This document shows positions 6,062 to 13,085 of a stretch of 18,061 bases of DNA, piece by piece; the first letter of the stretch is position 1, and every line of letters starts with the position of its first letter. The position numbers and the translations under genes are program-made. This DNA comes from REEB509 sp044370335 (GTDB taxonomy: Bacteria; Pseudomonadota; Alphaproteobacteria; Caulobacterales; Aquidulcibacteraceae): NCBI GenBank assembly GCA_044370335.1, contig JBILVS010000056.1, positions 1 through 18,061 on the forward strand. Direction: 5' to 3'. The notes below the pieces were generated by a model. The model was not told the DNA's origin. It did no database searches and worked only from the letters and a program-made list of their open reading frames with translations.

Positions 6062-6106
6062 GCGCGGAATGTGGCTAGGTCGGGCCTCCCGCGCAAGCGT
6101 CGCCGA

Positions 6107-6580
6107 TCATGCCGGCGGCTTGAAAAACCGCGGCCGCCAAATCGCCAGCACGATATTGATGACAGCGATGGCCAAAAGCACCCACAGCGTGTTCGCCGTG
6201 GCGGTCAGCATGGCGGCGGCCTCCGCCATTCCCGCTGGATCAAGGCGTTGAGCGCTTCGTTGCGCCTCGCCTTGCAAAGGCCCAAGCACATGCACCCCCG
6301 CCTGAAACACAAGGATCCCCGTGGCCGCCTTCGCCCAAACCCACCCGGCGTTCTGGAACGCAGGCACGACGACCATCGCCAAAAGCCCGGTGACGATCAC
6401 AAGCAGCATTGACGGGGCGATGACCCAGGCTGCAATCTTGGCCATGCCGTTGGCCATGGCGGGATAACTGCCAGAGGCCATCGCCGCCGGCGCCAGCAGA
6501 GCGAGAACCGCCACGGCGACGCCCCCGCCCATGATCCCGGCGGTGGCGATGGTGTGAAGGAGCTTCAGAAAGCGGCGCAC
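6107..6580 (-). CDS. four-helix integral membrane protein (DUF2269-like)
   Basis: The protein is 157 aa with four hydrophobic segments at roughly residues 10-32, 50-72, 80-98 and 128-147. It starts MRRFLKLLHTIATAGIMGG, in which a His in the first helix resembles the DUF2269/CopD-like group of small membrane proteins. That assignment is by pattern only. It ends in a short basic tail, W-R-P-R-F-F-K-P-P-A. The start is GTG at 6580 with a weak AGGA upstream. It begins 37 bp after mcd ends and may be read with it. No substrate or partner can be named. Confidence 0.7.
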   Translation of the reverse strand: MRRFLKLLHTIATAGIMGGGVAVAVLALLAPAAMASGSYPAMANGMAKIAAWVIAPSMLLVIVTGLLAMVVVPAFQNAGWVWAKAATGILVFQAGVHVLGPLQGEAQRSAQRLDPAGMAEAAAMLTATANTLWVLLAIAVINIVLAIWRPRFFKPPA

Positions 6581-6617
6581 GGCGGGTCCTGGCGCTGGTC
6601 AACCCAGAAAGAGGGGC

Positions 6618-8261
6618 TCAGTTTACCCCGTCCTCCAAAAGCCGCCGCGCGATGACCTGCGCTTGGATTTCGCCCGCGCCCTCGAAAATGTTGAGGATCC
6701 GGGCGTCTTGCAGCACGCGGCTGATCGGGTATTCGAGCGCGAACCCGTTCCCGCCGTGGATTTGCAGCGCGTTGTCCGCCGCCGCCCAAGCCACCCGCGC
6801 CGCGAGCAGTTTCGCCATCCCGGCCTCGAGGTCGCAGCGCTTGCCGCTGTCCTTCTGCCGGGCCGCAAAATAGGTGATTTGCCGCGCCGCCATGATCTCG
6901 GCCGCCATCATCACGAGCTTATCGGACACCCGCGGGAAGGCGAAAATCGCCGTCCCGAATTGCTGCCGGTCGAGCGCATAGCCAAGCCCCAGCTCCAGCG
7001 CGCACTGCGCCACGCCCACAGCCCGCGCCGCGGTTTGAATCCGGGCGCTCTCAAAGGTCGCCATCAGCTGCTTGAAGCCTTGGCCCTCTTCCCCGCCAAG
7101 CAGGTTCGCCGCCGGCGCCGTAAAGCCGTCAAACCCGATCTCGTATTCCTTCATGCCGCGGTAGCCGAGCACCTCGATCTCACCGCCCGTCATGCCCGTG
7201 GCGGGGAAGGGGTTCTCATCGGTGCCCCGGGGCTTTTCCGCGAGGAACATGGAAAGCCCACGGAAGTCCGTGGTGTTTGGGTCCGTCCGAACCAAAAGCG
7301 TCATCATGTCGGCCCGCGCCGCGTGGGTAATCCAGGTCTTGTTGCCGGTGATCGTGTAGTGATCTCCGGTTTTCACCCCGCGGGTGCGCAGCGATCCAAG
7401 GTCAGAGCCCGTGTTCGGCTCGGTGAACACCGCCGTCGGCAGGATTTCCGCCGAAGCGATCCGCGGCAGCCAGTAATCCTTCTGCGCCTCCGTCCCGCCC
7501 GCGAGGATCAGCTCCGCTGCGATCTCAGACCGGGTGCCCAGCGAACCGACCCCGATATACCCCCGCGACAGCTCTTCTGAGACCACGCACATGGCGATCT
7601 TGCCCATGCCCGCGCCGCCATACTCCTCCGGCAACGTCAGGCCGAACACGCCCATCGCGCCCAGCTCTTCCACCACCGACAGCGGGATCAGCTCGTCTTT
7701 CAAGTGCCACTCATGGGCGTAAGGGACGACTTTGGCGTCCGCGTATTTCCGGAACTGATCGCGCACCATCTCGTAGTCGGCCTCAAGGCCTGTCGCCTCG
7801 AACGTGGCCTTTCCCCGGGAAGCCTGCAGCAAGCAAGCAAGCCGAGCCCGGTCCGCCGCGTTCACCTTCAGCCGCACCAGTGGGGCAGGCAGGTCGTAAT
7901 CCGCCGGCCGGACGCTCTCGACCTGCGTCATCGGCAGCCCGCCCGCGAGCTGCGCGGCGTATTCCGCCGCCAAGAGCTTGGACAGCAGCTGCTCGATCTC
8001 GCCGAACGCCCCCTCCGCCGACAGCCGCGCCGCCCAAGCATGAACCTGCCGCAGGGTTTCAGCATAGGTTGCAACCCAAGCGAGCCCGTGGACCAGATGC
8101 TGCTGCGCATCGATCGCCTTGCGGTCCACCCTGCCCCCAGGAGCGACCATCGCGCGGACAACGACGCGAACGGCGCGCTCGTAGGCGACCGCGTCCTCCG
8201 CCGTGGCGGCCAACAGGTCGATCAGTTCGGCAGGCGAGGTTGGGACGGTGTGCAGGCTCAT
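6618..8261 (-). CDS. mcd: (2S)-methylsuccinyl-CoA dehydrogenase
   Basis: Mcd is an FAD-dependent acyl-CoA dehydrogenase that oxidises (2S)-methylsuccinyl-CoA to mesaconyl-CoA in the ethylmalonyl-CoA pathway. The protein is 547 aa, longer than an ordinary acyl-CoA dehydrogenase by an amino-terminal domain of about 150 residues. That domain holds HGLAWVATYAETLRQVHAWA and AGGLPMTQVESVRPADY, which I recognise from Mcd enzymes. The catalytic core has LPEEYGGAG, FTEPNTGSDLGSLRTR, GNKTWITHA, RQQFGTAIFAFP and the terminal IFEGAGEIQ with the expected catalytic Glu near 527. ATG 8261 has AAAGGA 7 nt upstream; an upstream extension to 8309 lacks support. No other ethylmalonyl-CoA genes lie in the window. 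A generic acyl-CoA dehydrogenase is the alternative, made less likely by the extension. Confidence 0.85.
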   Translation of the reverse strand: MSLHTVPTSPAELIDLLAATAEDAVAYERAVRVVVRAMVAPGGRVDRKAIDAQQHLVHGLAWVATYAETLRQVHAWAARLSAEGAFGEIEQLLSKLLAAEYAAQLAGGLPMTQVESVRPADYDLPAPLVRLKVNAADRARLACLLQASRGKATFEATGLEADYEMVRDQFRKYADAKVVPYAHEWHLKDELIPLSVVEELGAMGVFGLTLPEEYGGAGMGKIAMCVVSEELSRGYIGVGSLGTRSEIAAELILAGGTEAQKDYWLPRIASAEILPTAVFTEPNTGSDLGSLRTRGVKTGDHYTITGNKTWITHAARADMMTLLVRTDPNTTDFRGLSMFLAEKPRGTDENPFPATGMTGGEIEVLGYRGMKEYEIGFDGFTAPAANLLGGEEGQGFKQLMATFESARIQTAARAVGVAQCALELGLGYALDRQQFGTAIFAFPRVSDKLVMMAAEIMAARQITYFAARQKDSGKRCDLEAGMAKLLAARVAWAAADNALQIHGGNGFALEYPISRVLQDARILNIFEGAGEIQAQVIARRLLEDGVN

Positions 8262-8282
8262 GAGGCGTTCCTTTCGCGCTGC

Positions 8283-8309
8283 AACATAGCACGTGGGGAG
8301 AAATGTCAC
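8283..8309 (-). promoter_or_regulatory. possible mcd promoter
   Basis: On the minus strand, GTGACA (8309-8304, five of six to the -35 consensus) is followed after 15 bp by TATGTT (8288-8283, four of six). It lies about 20 bp upstream of the mcd start. The spacer is short, so this is only a candidate. Confidence 0.3.
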
Positions 8310-8535
8310 GCAGATGCGCCAAAACAGCGCGCTTGAAGGCCGAGGCTTGTGGCGCGGAGGCCGCGCTGTCGCCTCCTCCTGCCCTGACAGAGGGGATGGG
8401 GTGCAGCAAGAGGGAAACCCTCTGCCTGATGAGGCGCCTCTCTATGAAGGGAAACAGGCAGCGGTGAGCAAGCAATCAGCAGCCCGGCAGTTGTCTCAAA
8501 GTCCCCCTCCATCTCCCCCCAGCGCCGCCCGGAGA
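8310..8535. other. non-coding spacer between adenosine kinase and mcd
   Basis: No credible gene was found on either strand. It holds a perfect 6-bp hairpin with an AAA loop (8409-8414 with 8418-8423) and a 10-bp palindrome GAGGCGCCTC (8431-8440). Neither has a U tract. Open frames across it are low-complexity by-products of GC richness. Confidence 0.6.
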
Positions 8536-8563
8536 GGAGCGGCGGCGTCCCCGCCGCCGTTCC
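8536..8563 (-). terminator. hairpin just downstream of adenosine kinase
   Basis: A 12-bp stem with one G-U pair (8536-8547 with 8552-8563) and a 4-nt loop begins 6 nt after the stop codon at 8569. The core is GGCGGCG/CGCCGCC. No U run follows, so it may act as a weak terminator or protect the transcript's 3' end. Confidence 0.4.
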
Positions 8564-8568
8564 CGGGC

Positions 8569-9567
8569 TCACCCCAACCCCGCCGCTACGGCTAAATCCT
8601 TCAATGCAACCGCCGGCCGCGGGCCAAGATGTGAAATCACCTCCGCTGCCGCAATCGAGCCAAGCCGCCCGCAGTCCGCGAGCGCCTTGCCCCGCGCGAG
8701 CCCAAACAGGAAGCCCGCGGCGTACAGATCCCCAGCCCCAGTGGTGTCCACCACCTCAGAAACCTGCGCCGCGGTGACGACAAACGTGTCACCCCCAGGG
8801 CCCGCGATCAGCGAGCCCTTTTCCGACCGGGTCACCGCCACGATCGGGCAATGCTGCCGCGCCATGGCCAGCGCCTGATCCAGCTCGGCGGTCTGATAGA
8901 GCGCCAAAATCTCCGCCTCGTTGGCGAAGAGCACGTCGATATGCCCCCGCACCAGATGCTGGAAGCTCTCCCGGTGCCGCTCCACGCAGAACAGGTCAGA
9001 CAGCGTCAGAGCCACCTGCCGGTCGGCGGCTTTGGCGATCTCGGCTGCCCGCACGAAGGCGCGCTTGGCCTCTTCGCGGTCGAACAAATACCCCTCAAGG
9101 AAGGTGAGCCGCCCCGCCTGGATCAGCGCCGCATCGAGGTCGCTCTCCTCAAGCAGCGTGGAGCACCCAAGGTACGTGCTCATGCTCCGTTGCCCGTCCG
9201 GCGTGATGGCGATGACGCAGCGCGCTGTTCCCGGAGGCCCCGCCCGCGCCGGGACGTCGAAACTGACCCCCGCGGCCCGGAACTCCCGCGTGAACTGCTC
9301 GCCCAGGCCGTCATCGGCCACCTTGCCGATATACCCCGCTTGGCCGCCGAAGCTCGCCACCCCCGTCACCGTGTTCGCCGCCGACCCCCCCGCCGCAAGC
9401 TTTGCGCCCGTGAACACCCCGGTCAGATACAAAGCCCGGTCTTCTTCGATCAGCGTCATGGCGCCTTTGGCGATGCCGTGCGCAGCGAGGAAATCCTCCG
9501 GGGTGCGCTGCTGAAGATCGACGATGGCGTTGCCCACGGCGACGACGTCAAAACGAGCGGTGGACAT
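8569..9567 (-). CDS. PfkB-family adenosine kinase
   Basis: This 332-aa ribokinase-fold sugar kinase most likely phosphorylates adenosine to AMP (purine salvage). The amino-terminus F-D-V-V-A-V-G-N-A-I-V-D and the early AAGGSAANTV motif (about residues 58-67) are the substrate-binding PfkB signature. The anion-hole/catalytic motif DTTGAGD is at 274-280, ending in the catalytic Asp, followed by L-Y-A-A-G-F-L. The long segment before GGSAANT, with T-L-I-E-E-D-R-A, and the sequence S-T-Y-L-G-C are as in bacterial adenosine kinase-like proteins. GGAGA lies 9 nt before ATG 9567. The substrate is inferred from overall pattern; another nucleoside or ribokinase-like substrate is possible. It diverges from the lipoprotein at 9699. 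Confidence 0.85.
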   Translation of the reverse strand: MSTARFDVVAVGNAIVDLQQRTPEDFLAAHGIAKGAMTLIEEDRALYLTGVFTGAKLAAGGSAANTVTGVASFGGQAGYIGKVADDGLGEQFTREFRAAGVSFDVPARAGPPGTARCVIAITPDGQRSMSTYLGCSTLLEESDLDAALIQAGRLTFLEGYLFDREEAKRAFVRAAEIAKAADRQVALTLSDLFCVERHRESFQHLVRGHIDVLFANEAEILALYQTAELDQALAMARQHCPIVAVTRSEKGSLIAGPGGDTFVVTAAQVSEVVDTTGAGDLYAAGFLFGLARGKALADCGRLGSIAAAEVISHLGPRPAVALKDLAVAAGLG

Positions 9568-9698
9568 GCGCCTGTGTCTCCAAACGGTCGGATCGAAGGG
9601 GAGGGGGTTGTCCGCGGTGTTTGGCCTGTCCTTAAGACCCCCGCAAGCCCCTCAAACGGCCATTGCGCACCAAAGGCCGCGCCTGTAGCAGCTTGGAC

Positions 9699-10118
9699 AT
9701 GAAGAGCTCTGCTTTCGTCGCCTTCGCCGCCCTGGCGCTGACGGCCTGCGCCACGCCTCCCGCGACCCCCGCGACCGATGTGTCCGCGCAACGCCCGCGC
9801 AGCGTGGTCGTGCCGCTGCCGCCCTCGCCGGAGGTGGCGATTCTGCTTCGCCGCGCCGGCCGCGAGGACGCCCCGCTGTATGACGATGTGCAGCGCCTGT
9901 TGGGGCCCGCCGACGTCGCCCGCCGCGAGACCGCCGGCGCGCTCTTGACCTATCGCCTCGACAATTGCGCCTTGGTTCTGGCCTTCGCGATGGATAATCT
10001 GAACCGCCTCCGGCTCACCGACGTGGCCCCCGGCGCCCCGCGCTTCGGTGACCCAGCCCCAAGCCTCGATCAGTGCGCTGCAGCCCTCGAGGCCCGCCGC
10101 GCCGCGCCTGTGGGATAA
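9699..10118 (+). CDS. predicted lipoprotein, 139 aa
   Basis: ATG 9699 gives MKSSAFVAFAALALTAC, a signal peptide with a good lipobox (L-T-A-C, Cys17). The reading is open upstream to a TTG at 9663, which would spoil the signal. After a Pro/Ala-rich tether (about residues 18-48) comes a small domain with LYDDVQRLLGPADVARRETAGALLTYRLDNCALVLAF. The L-G-x-P pattern before a strand-rich segment resembles small outer-membrane-assembly-type lipoproteins, but this is not strong enough to name it. Two further cysteines are present, in D-N-C-A-L and D-Q-C-A-A. The ATP-grasp gene starts 5 nt after its stop, so the two are almost surely co-translated. Confidence 0.8.
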   Translation: MKSSAFVAFAALALTACATPPATPATDVSAQRPRSVVVPLPPSPEVAILLRRAGREDAPLYDDVQRLLGPADVARRETAGALLTYRLDNCALVLAFAMDNLNRLRLTDVAPGAPRFGDPAPSLDQCAAALEARRAAPVG

Positions 10119-10123
10119 GCCGC

Positions 10124-11014
10124 ATGCGCATCGCCTATCTGAATGGGCGCACCTGGCGGAAAGAGCCGCTGCCGCCCGGCGAATTGCCCGGGCCTGAGGC
10201 GCTGGACTTCGCCCTTCTGGCCGCGGCGGGGAAGGCCACGGGCCTGACGTTCGAGGTCGCCTATTGGGATGACCCGACCCTTCGCGCCCAAGGCTTCGAC
10301 GCCCTCCTGATTCGCTCCTGCTGGGACTATGTCGATCGCCCGGCGGAATTCCTGGACACGATGCAGGCCCTGGAGCAAGGCGGGGCGAAGGTGCTCAACC
10401 CCTCCGCCGTCCTGCGCTGGAACGCCCGCAAAACCTATCTGCGCGATCTGGCTCAAGCCGGGGTCCCCTCCATCGAGACGGTCTGGCTCGATAAGGTTGA
10501 CCCTCACGCCGTCGCCCGTGGGTTTGACGCCCTCGACGCCGCCGAGATCGTGCTCAAACCCCAAATCGGCTCCGGCAGCCGCGACACGATCCGCCTGAAG
10601 CGCAACGCCTGGAGCGAAACCGACCTCATTTCGGGCCCTCCTGCGGCGGCCATGCTGCAGCCGTTCCTGACGAGCCTCGAAACCGAGGGCGAAATCTCGC
10701 TTTTTTTCTGCGGCCGGACCTACACCCACGCCATCTTGAAGCGGCCCGCCCCCGGCGATTGGCGCGCCAATCTGATGGACACGATCATCACCCCGCACGA
10801 GCCGACGCCCGCCCAGAAAGCTGCCGCAGAGACCGCCCTTGCCGAAGCGCCCAAAGGCTTGGCCTACGCCCGGGTGGATTTGGTCCTCTCCGGCGGCGCC
10901 TGGCGGATCATCGAGCTCGAACTGATCGAACCACGGCTCTACTTCACCTATGTGCCTGAGGCCGCGACGCCCTTCGCCGGCGCCTTGGCGGAATGGATGC
11001 GGACACACCGTTAG
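10124..11014 (+). CDS. ATP-grasp domain ligase (DcsG/RimK-like)
   Basis: This 296-aa ATP-grasp enzyme would join a carboxylate and an amine through an acyl-phosphate. The substrate is unknown. Family features are YWDDPTLRAQGFDALLIRSC then WDYVDRP (residues about 47-72), NPSAVLRWNARKTYL, VLKPQIGSGSRDT (nucleotide-binding loop), QPFLTSLETEGEISLFF with the conserved E-G-E, H-A-I-L-K-R-P, and the metal-ligand end LELIEPRLYF. This is the group often annotated as RimK-type or cycloserine-biosynthesis DcsG-like. ATG 10124 is preferred; the frame runs upstream into the lipoprotein gene. Coupling to a lipoprotein 5 nt upstream is the only clue to its role. There is no sign of a cycloserine cluster. 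Confidence 0.8.
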   Translation: MRIAYLNGRTWRKEPLPPGELPGPEALDFALLAAAGKATGLTFEVAYWDDPTLRAQGFDALLIRSCWDYVDRPAEFLDTMQALEQGGAKVLNPSAVLRWNARKTYLRDLAQAGVPSIETVWLDKVDPHAVARGFDALDAAEIVLKPQIGSGSRDTIRLKRNAWSETDLISGPPAAAMLQPFLTSLETEGEISLFFCGRTYTHAILKRPAPGDWRANLMDTIITPHEPTPAQKAAAETALAEAPKGLAYARVDLVLSGGAWRIIELELIEPRLYFTYVPEAATPFAGALAEWMRTHR

Positions 11015-11041
11015 TGGGTTGAAACAGCTGAAAGAGCTTGG

Positions 11042-11719
11042 CTATCCCCCCGCCTTTTTCCCCTTCGCCGCTTCCGCCGGCGTCTTCTCTTTGAACCGGC
11101 ACAGATCCGCGATCACGCACTGTGGGCACAGGGGCTTCCGCGCCAGGCACGTGTATCGCCCATGCAGGATCAGCCAGTGATGGGCCTGCCGCAGCCGCGG
11201 TCCGGGCGTCACCCTCATCAATCCGGCTTCCACTTGATCGGGCGTTTTGCCTTTGGCGAGGCCCGTCCGGTTCGCCACGCGAAACACATGCGTATCAACC
11301 GCGATCGTCTCCGCCCCGAACGCCTCCGCCAAAACCACATTCGCGGTCTTGCGCCCAACCCCGGGCAGAGCCTCCAGCGCCGCCCGGTCCTGCGGCACCT
11401 CGCCCCCGTGCTTCTCCACAAGCATCGCCGACAGGGCGATGACGTTCTTGGCTTTGTTCCGCCAAAGCCCGATGGTCTTGATGTGCGCGGCCACGCCTTC
11501 TTCGCCCAAAGCCAGCATCGCTTCCGGCGTGCGCGCGGCGGCGAAGAGGCCCTTCGTCGCCTTGTTGACGCTTTTGTCGGTGGCTTGCGCCGACAGCGCC
11601 ACCGCCACAACCAGCGTGAAAGGGTTGACGTAATCGAGCTCCGTCTTGGGTTCAGGATTGGCCGCGGCCAGGCGGTCATAAATCTGCGCGGCCACCGCGC
11701 GTGTCATCGTGCGACTCAT
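11042..11719 (-). CDS. nth: endonuclease III
   Basis: This base-excision repair glycosylase/AP lyase removes oxidised pyrimidines. It is 225 aa from ATG 11719; a second ATG at 11707 is equally possible, and 11800 is too long. The helix-hairpin-helix LPGVGRKTANVVL carries the catalytic Lys124, and VDTHVFRVANRTGL carries Asp142. The 18-residue spacing equals that of E. coli K120/D138. The carboxy-terminal 4Fe-4S ligands appear as C-x6-C-x2-C-x5-C in CLARKPLCPQCVIADLC. A short Lys-rich tail follows. It is divergent from the DUF2244 gene and converges on the ATP-grasp gene (27 bp between stops). Confidence 0.95.
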   Translation of the reverse strand: MSRTMTRAVAAQIYDRLAAANPEPKTELDYVNPFTLVVAVALSAQATDKSVNKATKGLFAAARTPEAMLALGEEGVAAHIKTIGLWRNKAKNVIALSAMLVEKHGGEVPQDRAALEALPGVGRKTANVVLAEAFGAETIAVDTHVFRVANRTGLAKGKTPDQVEAGLMRVTPGPRLRQAHHWLILHGRYTCLARKPLCPQCVIADLCRFKEKTPAEAAKGKKAGG

Positions 11720-11811
11720 GGCCCAACCATCGCCGCAAAGCCGCCCCTCAAACAACAGACCAATCTGACGAGACTTGGCTTTCCGCCGTCCGTGCTCCAC
11801 GTTTGTTGCTG

Positions 11812-12309
11812 ATGACGCCGAACTGGGAAAACTGGCCCCATCCGCCCCCCGCCGCGGGGGAGGGCTTTGTGATGGACGCCGTCCTCACGCCGCACCGCTC
11901 CTTGAGCCAGCGCGGCTTTGCCCGCCTCTTGGGCGGCTTCGCGCTGCTTAACATGGCCATTTCCATCGGTTTCATCGTAAGCGGCGCTTATCCTGTGGTG
12001 GTGTTTCTGGCGTTGGACGTCTTGCTGCTGTGGCTCGCCTTCCGCATGAACTACAAAGCCGGCCTTGAAGAAGAGCGCATCCAGGTGGCGCGCCAGTATC
12101 TGCACGTGTCTCGGCGCGATCCCCGCGGTCGCTTCGCGCATTGGGTTGTGAGCCCGCTCTGGGCCAAGGTCACCACCGATGAGGCGAGCGTGCGGATTTC
12201 CTCCGCCGGTAAGACCTTGCTGGTGGGGGGCTTTCTGTCTCCAGAGGAAAGAGAGGAATTCTCCCGCGCCCTGACCGCGGCCATATCCGCTGCAAAACAG
12301 CCGGGCTAA
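11812..12309 (+). CDS. DUF2244 family membrane protein
   Basis: The protein is 165 aa from ATG 11812. The family signature L-T-P-H-R-S-L-S is at residues 24-31, followed by two close transmembrane segments (about 38-60 and 62-80) and then F-R-M-N-Y-K-A-G. The soluble tail includes a conserved W-V-V-S-P-L-W-A-K-V strand. A GGGAGG sequence lies 8 nt before a second ATG at 11872, so translation may start there and give MDAVLTPHRSL. Family members usually have several residues before the signature, so the longer form is kept. Function is unknown. Its stop overlaps the stop of the opposing dapB gene by 4 bp (12306-12309). Confidence 0.8.
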   Translation: MTPNWENWPHPPPAAGEGFVMDAVLTPHRSLSQRGFARLLGGFALLNMAISIGFIVSGAYPVVVFLALDVLLLWLAFRMNYKAGLEEERIQVARQYLHVSRRDPRGRFAHWVVSPLWAKVTTDEASVRISSAGKTLLVGGFLSPEEREEFSRALTAAISAAKQPG

Positions 12310-13085
12310 CCCAAGCCCACCACGTCGCCGATGGAATAAAGCCCCGGCGGCCGACCCACGGCCCAAAGCGCCGCTGCCAGCGCCCCATCGGCGAACACGC
12401 TCCGGTCGAGCGCCTCGTGCTGCAGCGTCACAACCTCTCGCGTCCCCGCGAAAGCCACACTGTGCCGCCCCACAATCCCGCCGCCCCGGATGACGGCGAA
12501 CCCGATTCCGCCCTCCGGCCGCGCCCCCGTGATCCCGTCCCGCGGCGAGATCCGCAAGGCCTCGAGAGGCGCCCCGCGCCCCTGCGCCGCCGCTTCTCCC
12601 AACATAAGCGCCGTCCCAGAAGGAGCATCCACCTTGTGCCGGTGGTGCGCCTCTTCGATCTCGATATCGTACGCCGGGCCCAAGGCCCGCGCCGCCTGCC
12701 TCACAAGCGCGCTCAAGACCGCAACGCCGAGGCTGAAGTTCCCGGCCTTCACGATCGGCAGGTCCTGCGCTGCCGCTGCGATCGCCGCGTCCTCAGAAGC
12801 CGACAATCCAGTGGTTCCGATGATGGCGGCCTTTACCCCAGAGCCTGCCAGCGCCGCCGCCGCTGTCGCCGTCGCCGCCGGCGCGGTGAAATCGATCCAC
12901 ACATCCGCCAAAGCCATCGCCTCGACCGGCGATGCAAACAGCGGGAAGGGCAGGGCGGTCTGCAGCCCAGCCCCATGCTCGGTTCCCGAGACGACCGCCA
13001 GGCCAGGCTGCGCCTGCGCGGCTGCGGCGAGCGCGCGCCCCATCCGTCCCGCCGCTCCGGCGATCGCCAGGCTCAACACGCTCAT
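12306..13085 (-). CDS. dapB: 4-hydroxy-tetrahydrodipicolinate reductase
   Basis: DapB reduces 4-hydroxy-tetrahydrodipicolinate with NAD(P)H in the diaminopimelate/lysine pathway, which supplies peptidoglycan. The protein is 259 aa. The Rossmann loop GAAGRMG is at residues 10-16, D-F-T-A-P at 65-69, G-T-T-G at 90-93, and the signature EAHHRHKVDAPSGTA at 145-159 carries the catalytic His and Lys (HHRHK 147-151). ATG 13085 overlaps the stop of the DUF2339 gene as ATGA, indicating translational coupling. Upstream readings to 13169 fall inside that gene and are rejected. The end overlaps the converging DUF2244 stop. Confidence 0.95.
   Translation of the reverse strand: MSVLSLAIAGAAGRMGRALAAAAQAQPGLAVVSGTEHGAGLQTALPFPLFASPVEAMALADVWIDFTAPAATATAAAALAGSGVKAAIIGTTGLSASEDAAIAAAAQDLPIVKAGNFSLGVAVLSALVRQAARALGPAYDIEIEEAHHRHKVDAPSGTALMLGEAAAQGRGAPLEALRISPRDGITGARPEGGIGFAVIRGGGIVGRHSVAFAGTREVVTLQHEALDRSVFADGALAAALWAVGRPPGLYSIGDVVGLG

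Noticed and set aside
8293..8595. 100-aa plus-strand open frame in the mcd upstream gap
   Set aside because: Low-complexity Ser/Pro/Arg composition, no ribosome site, and it overlaps the adenosine kinase 3' end.
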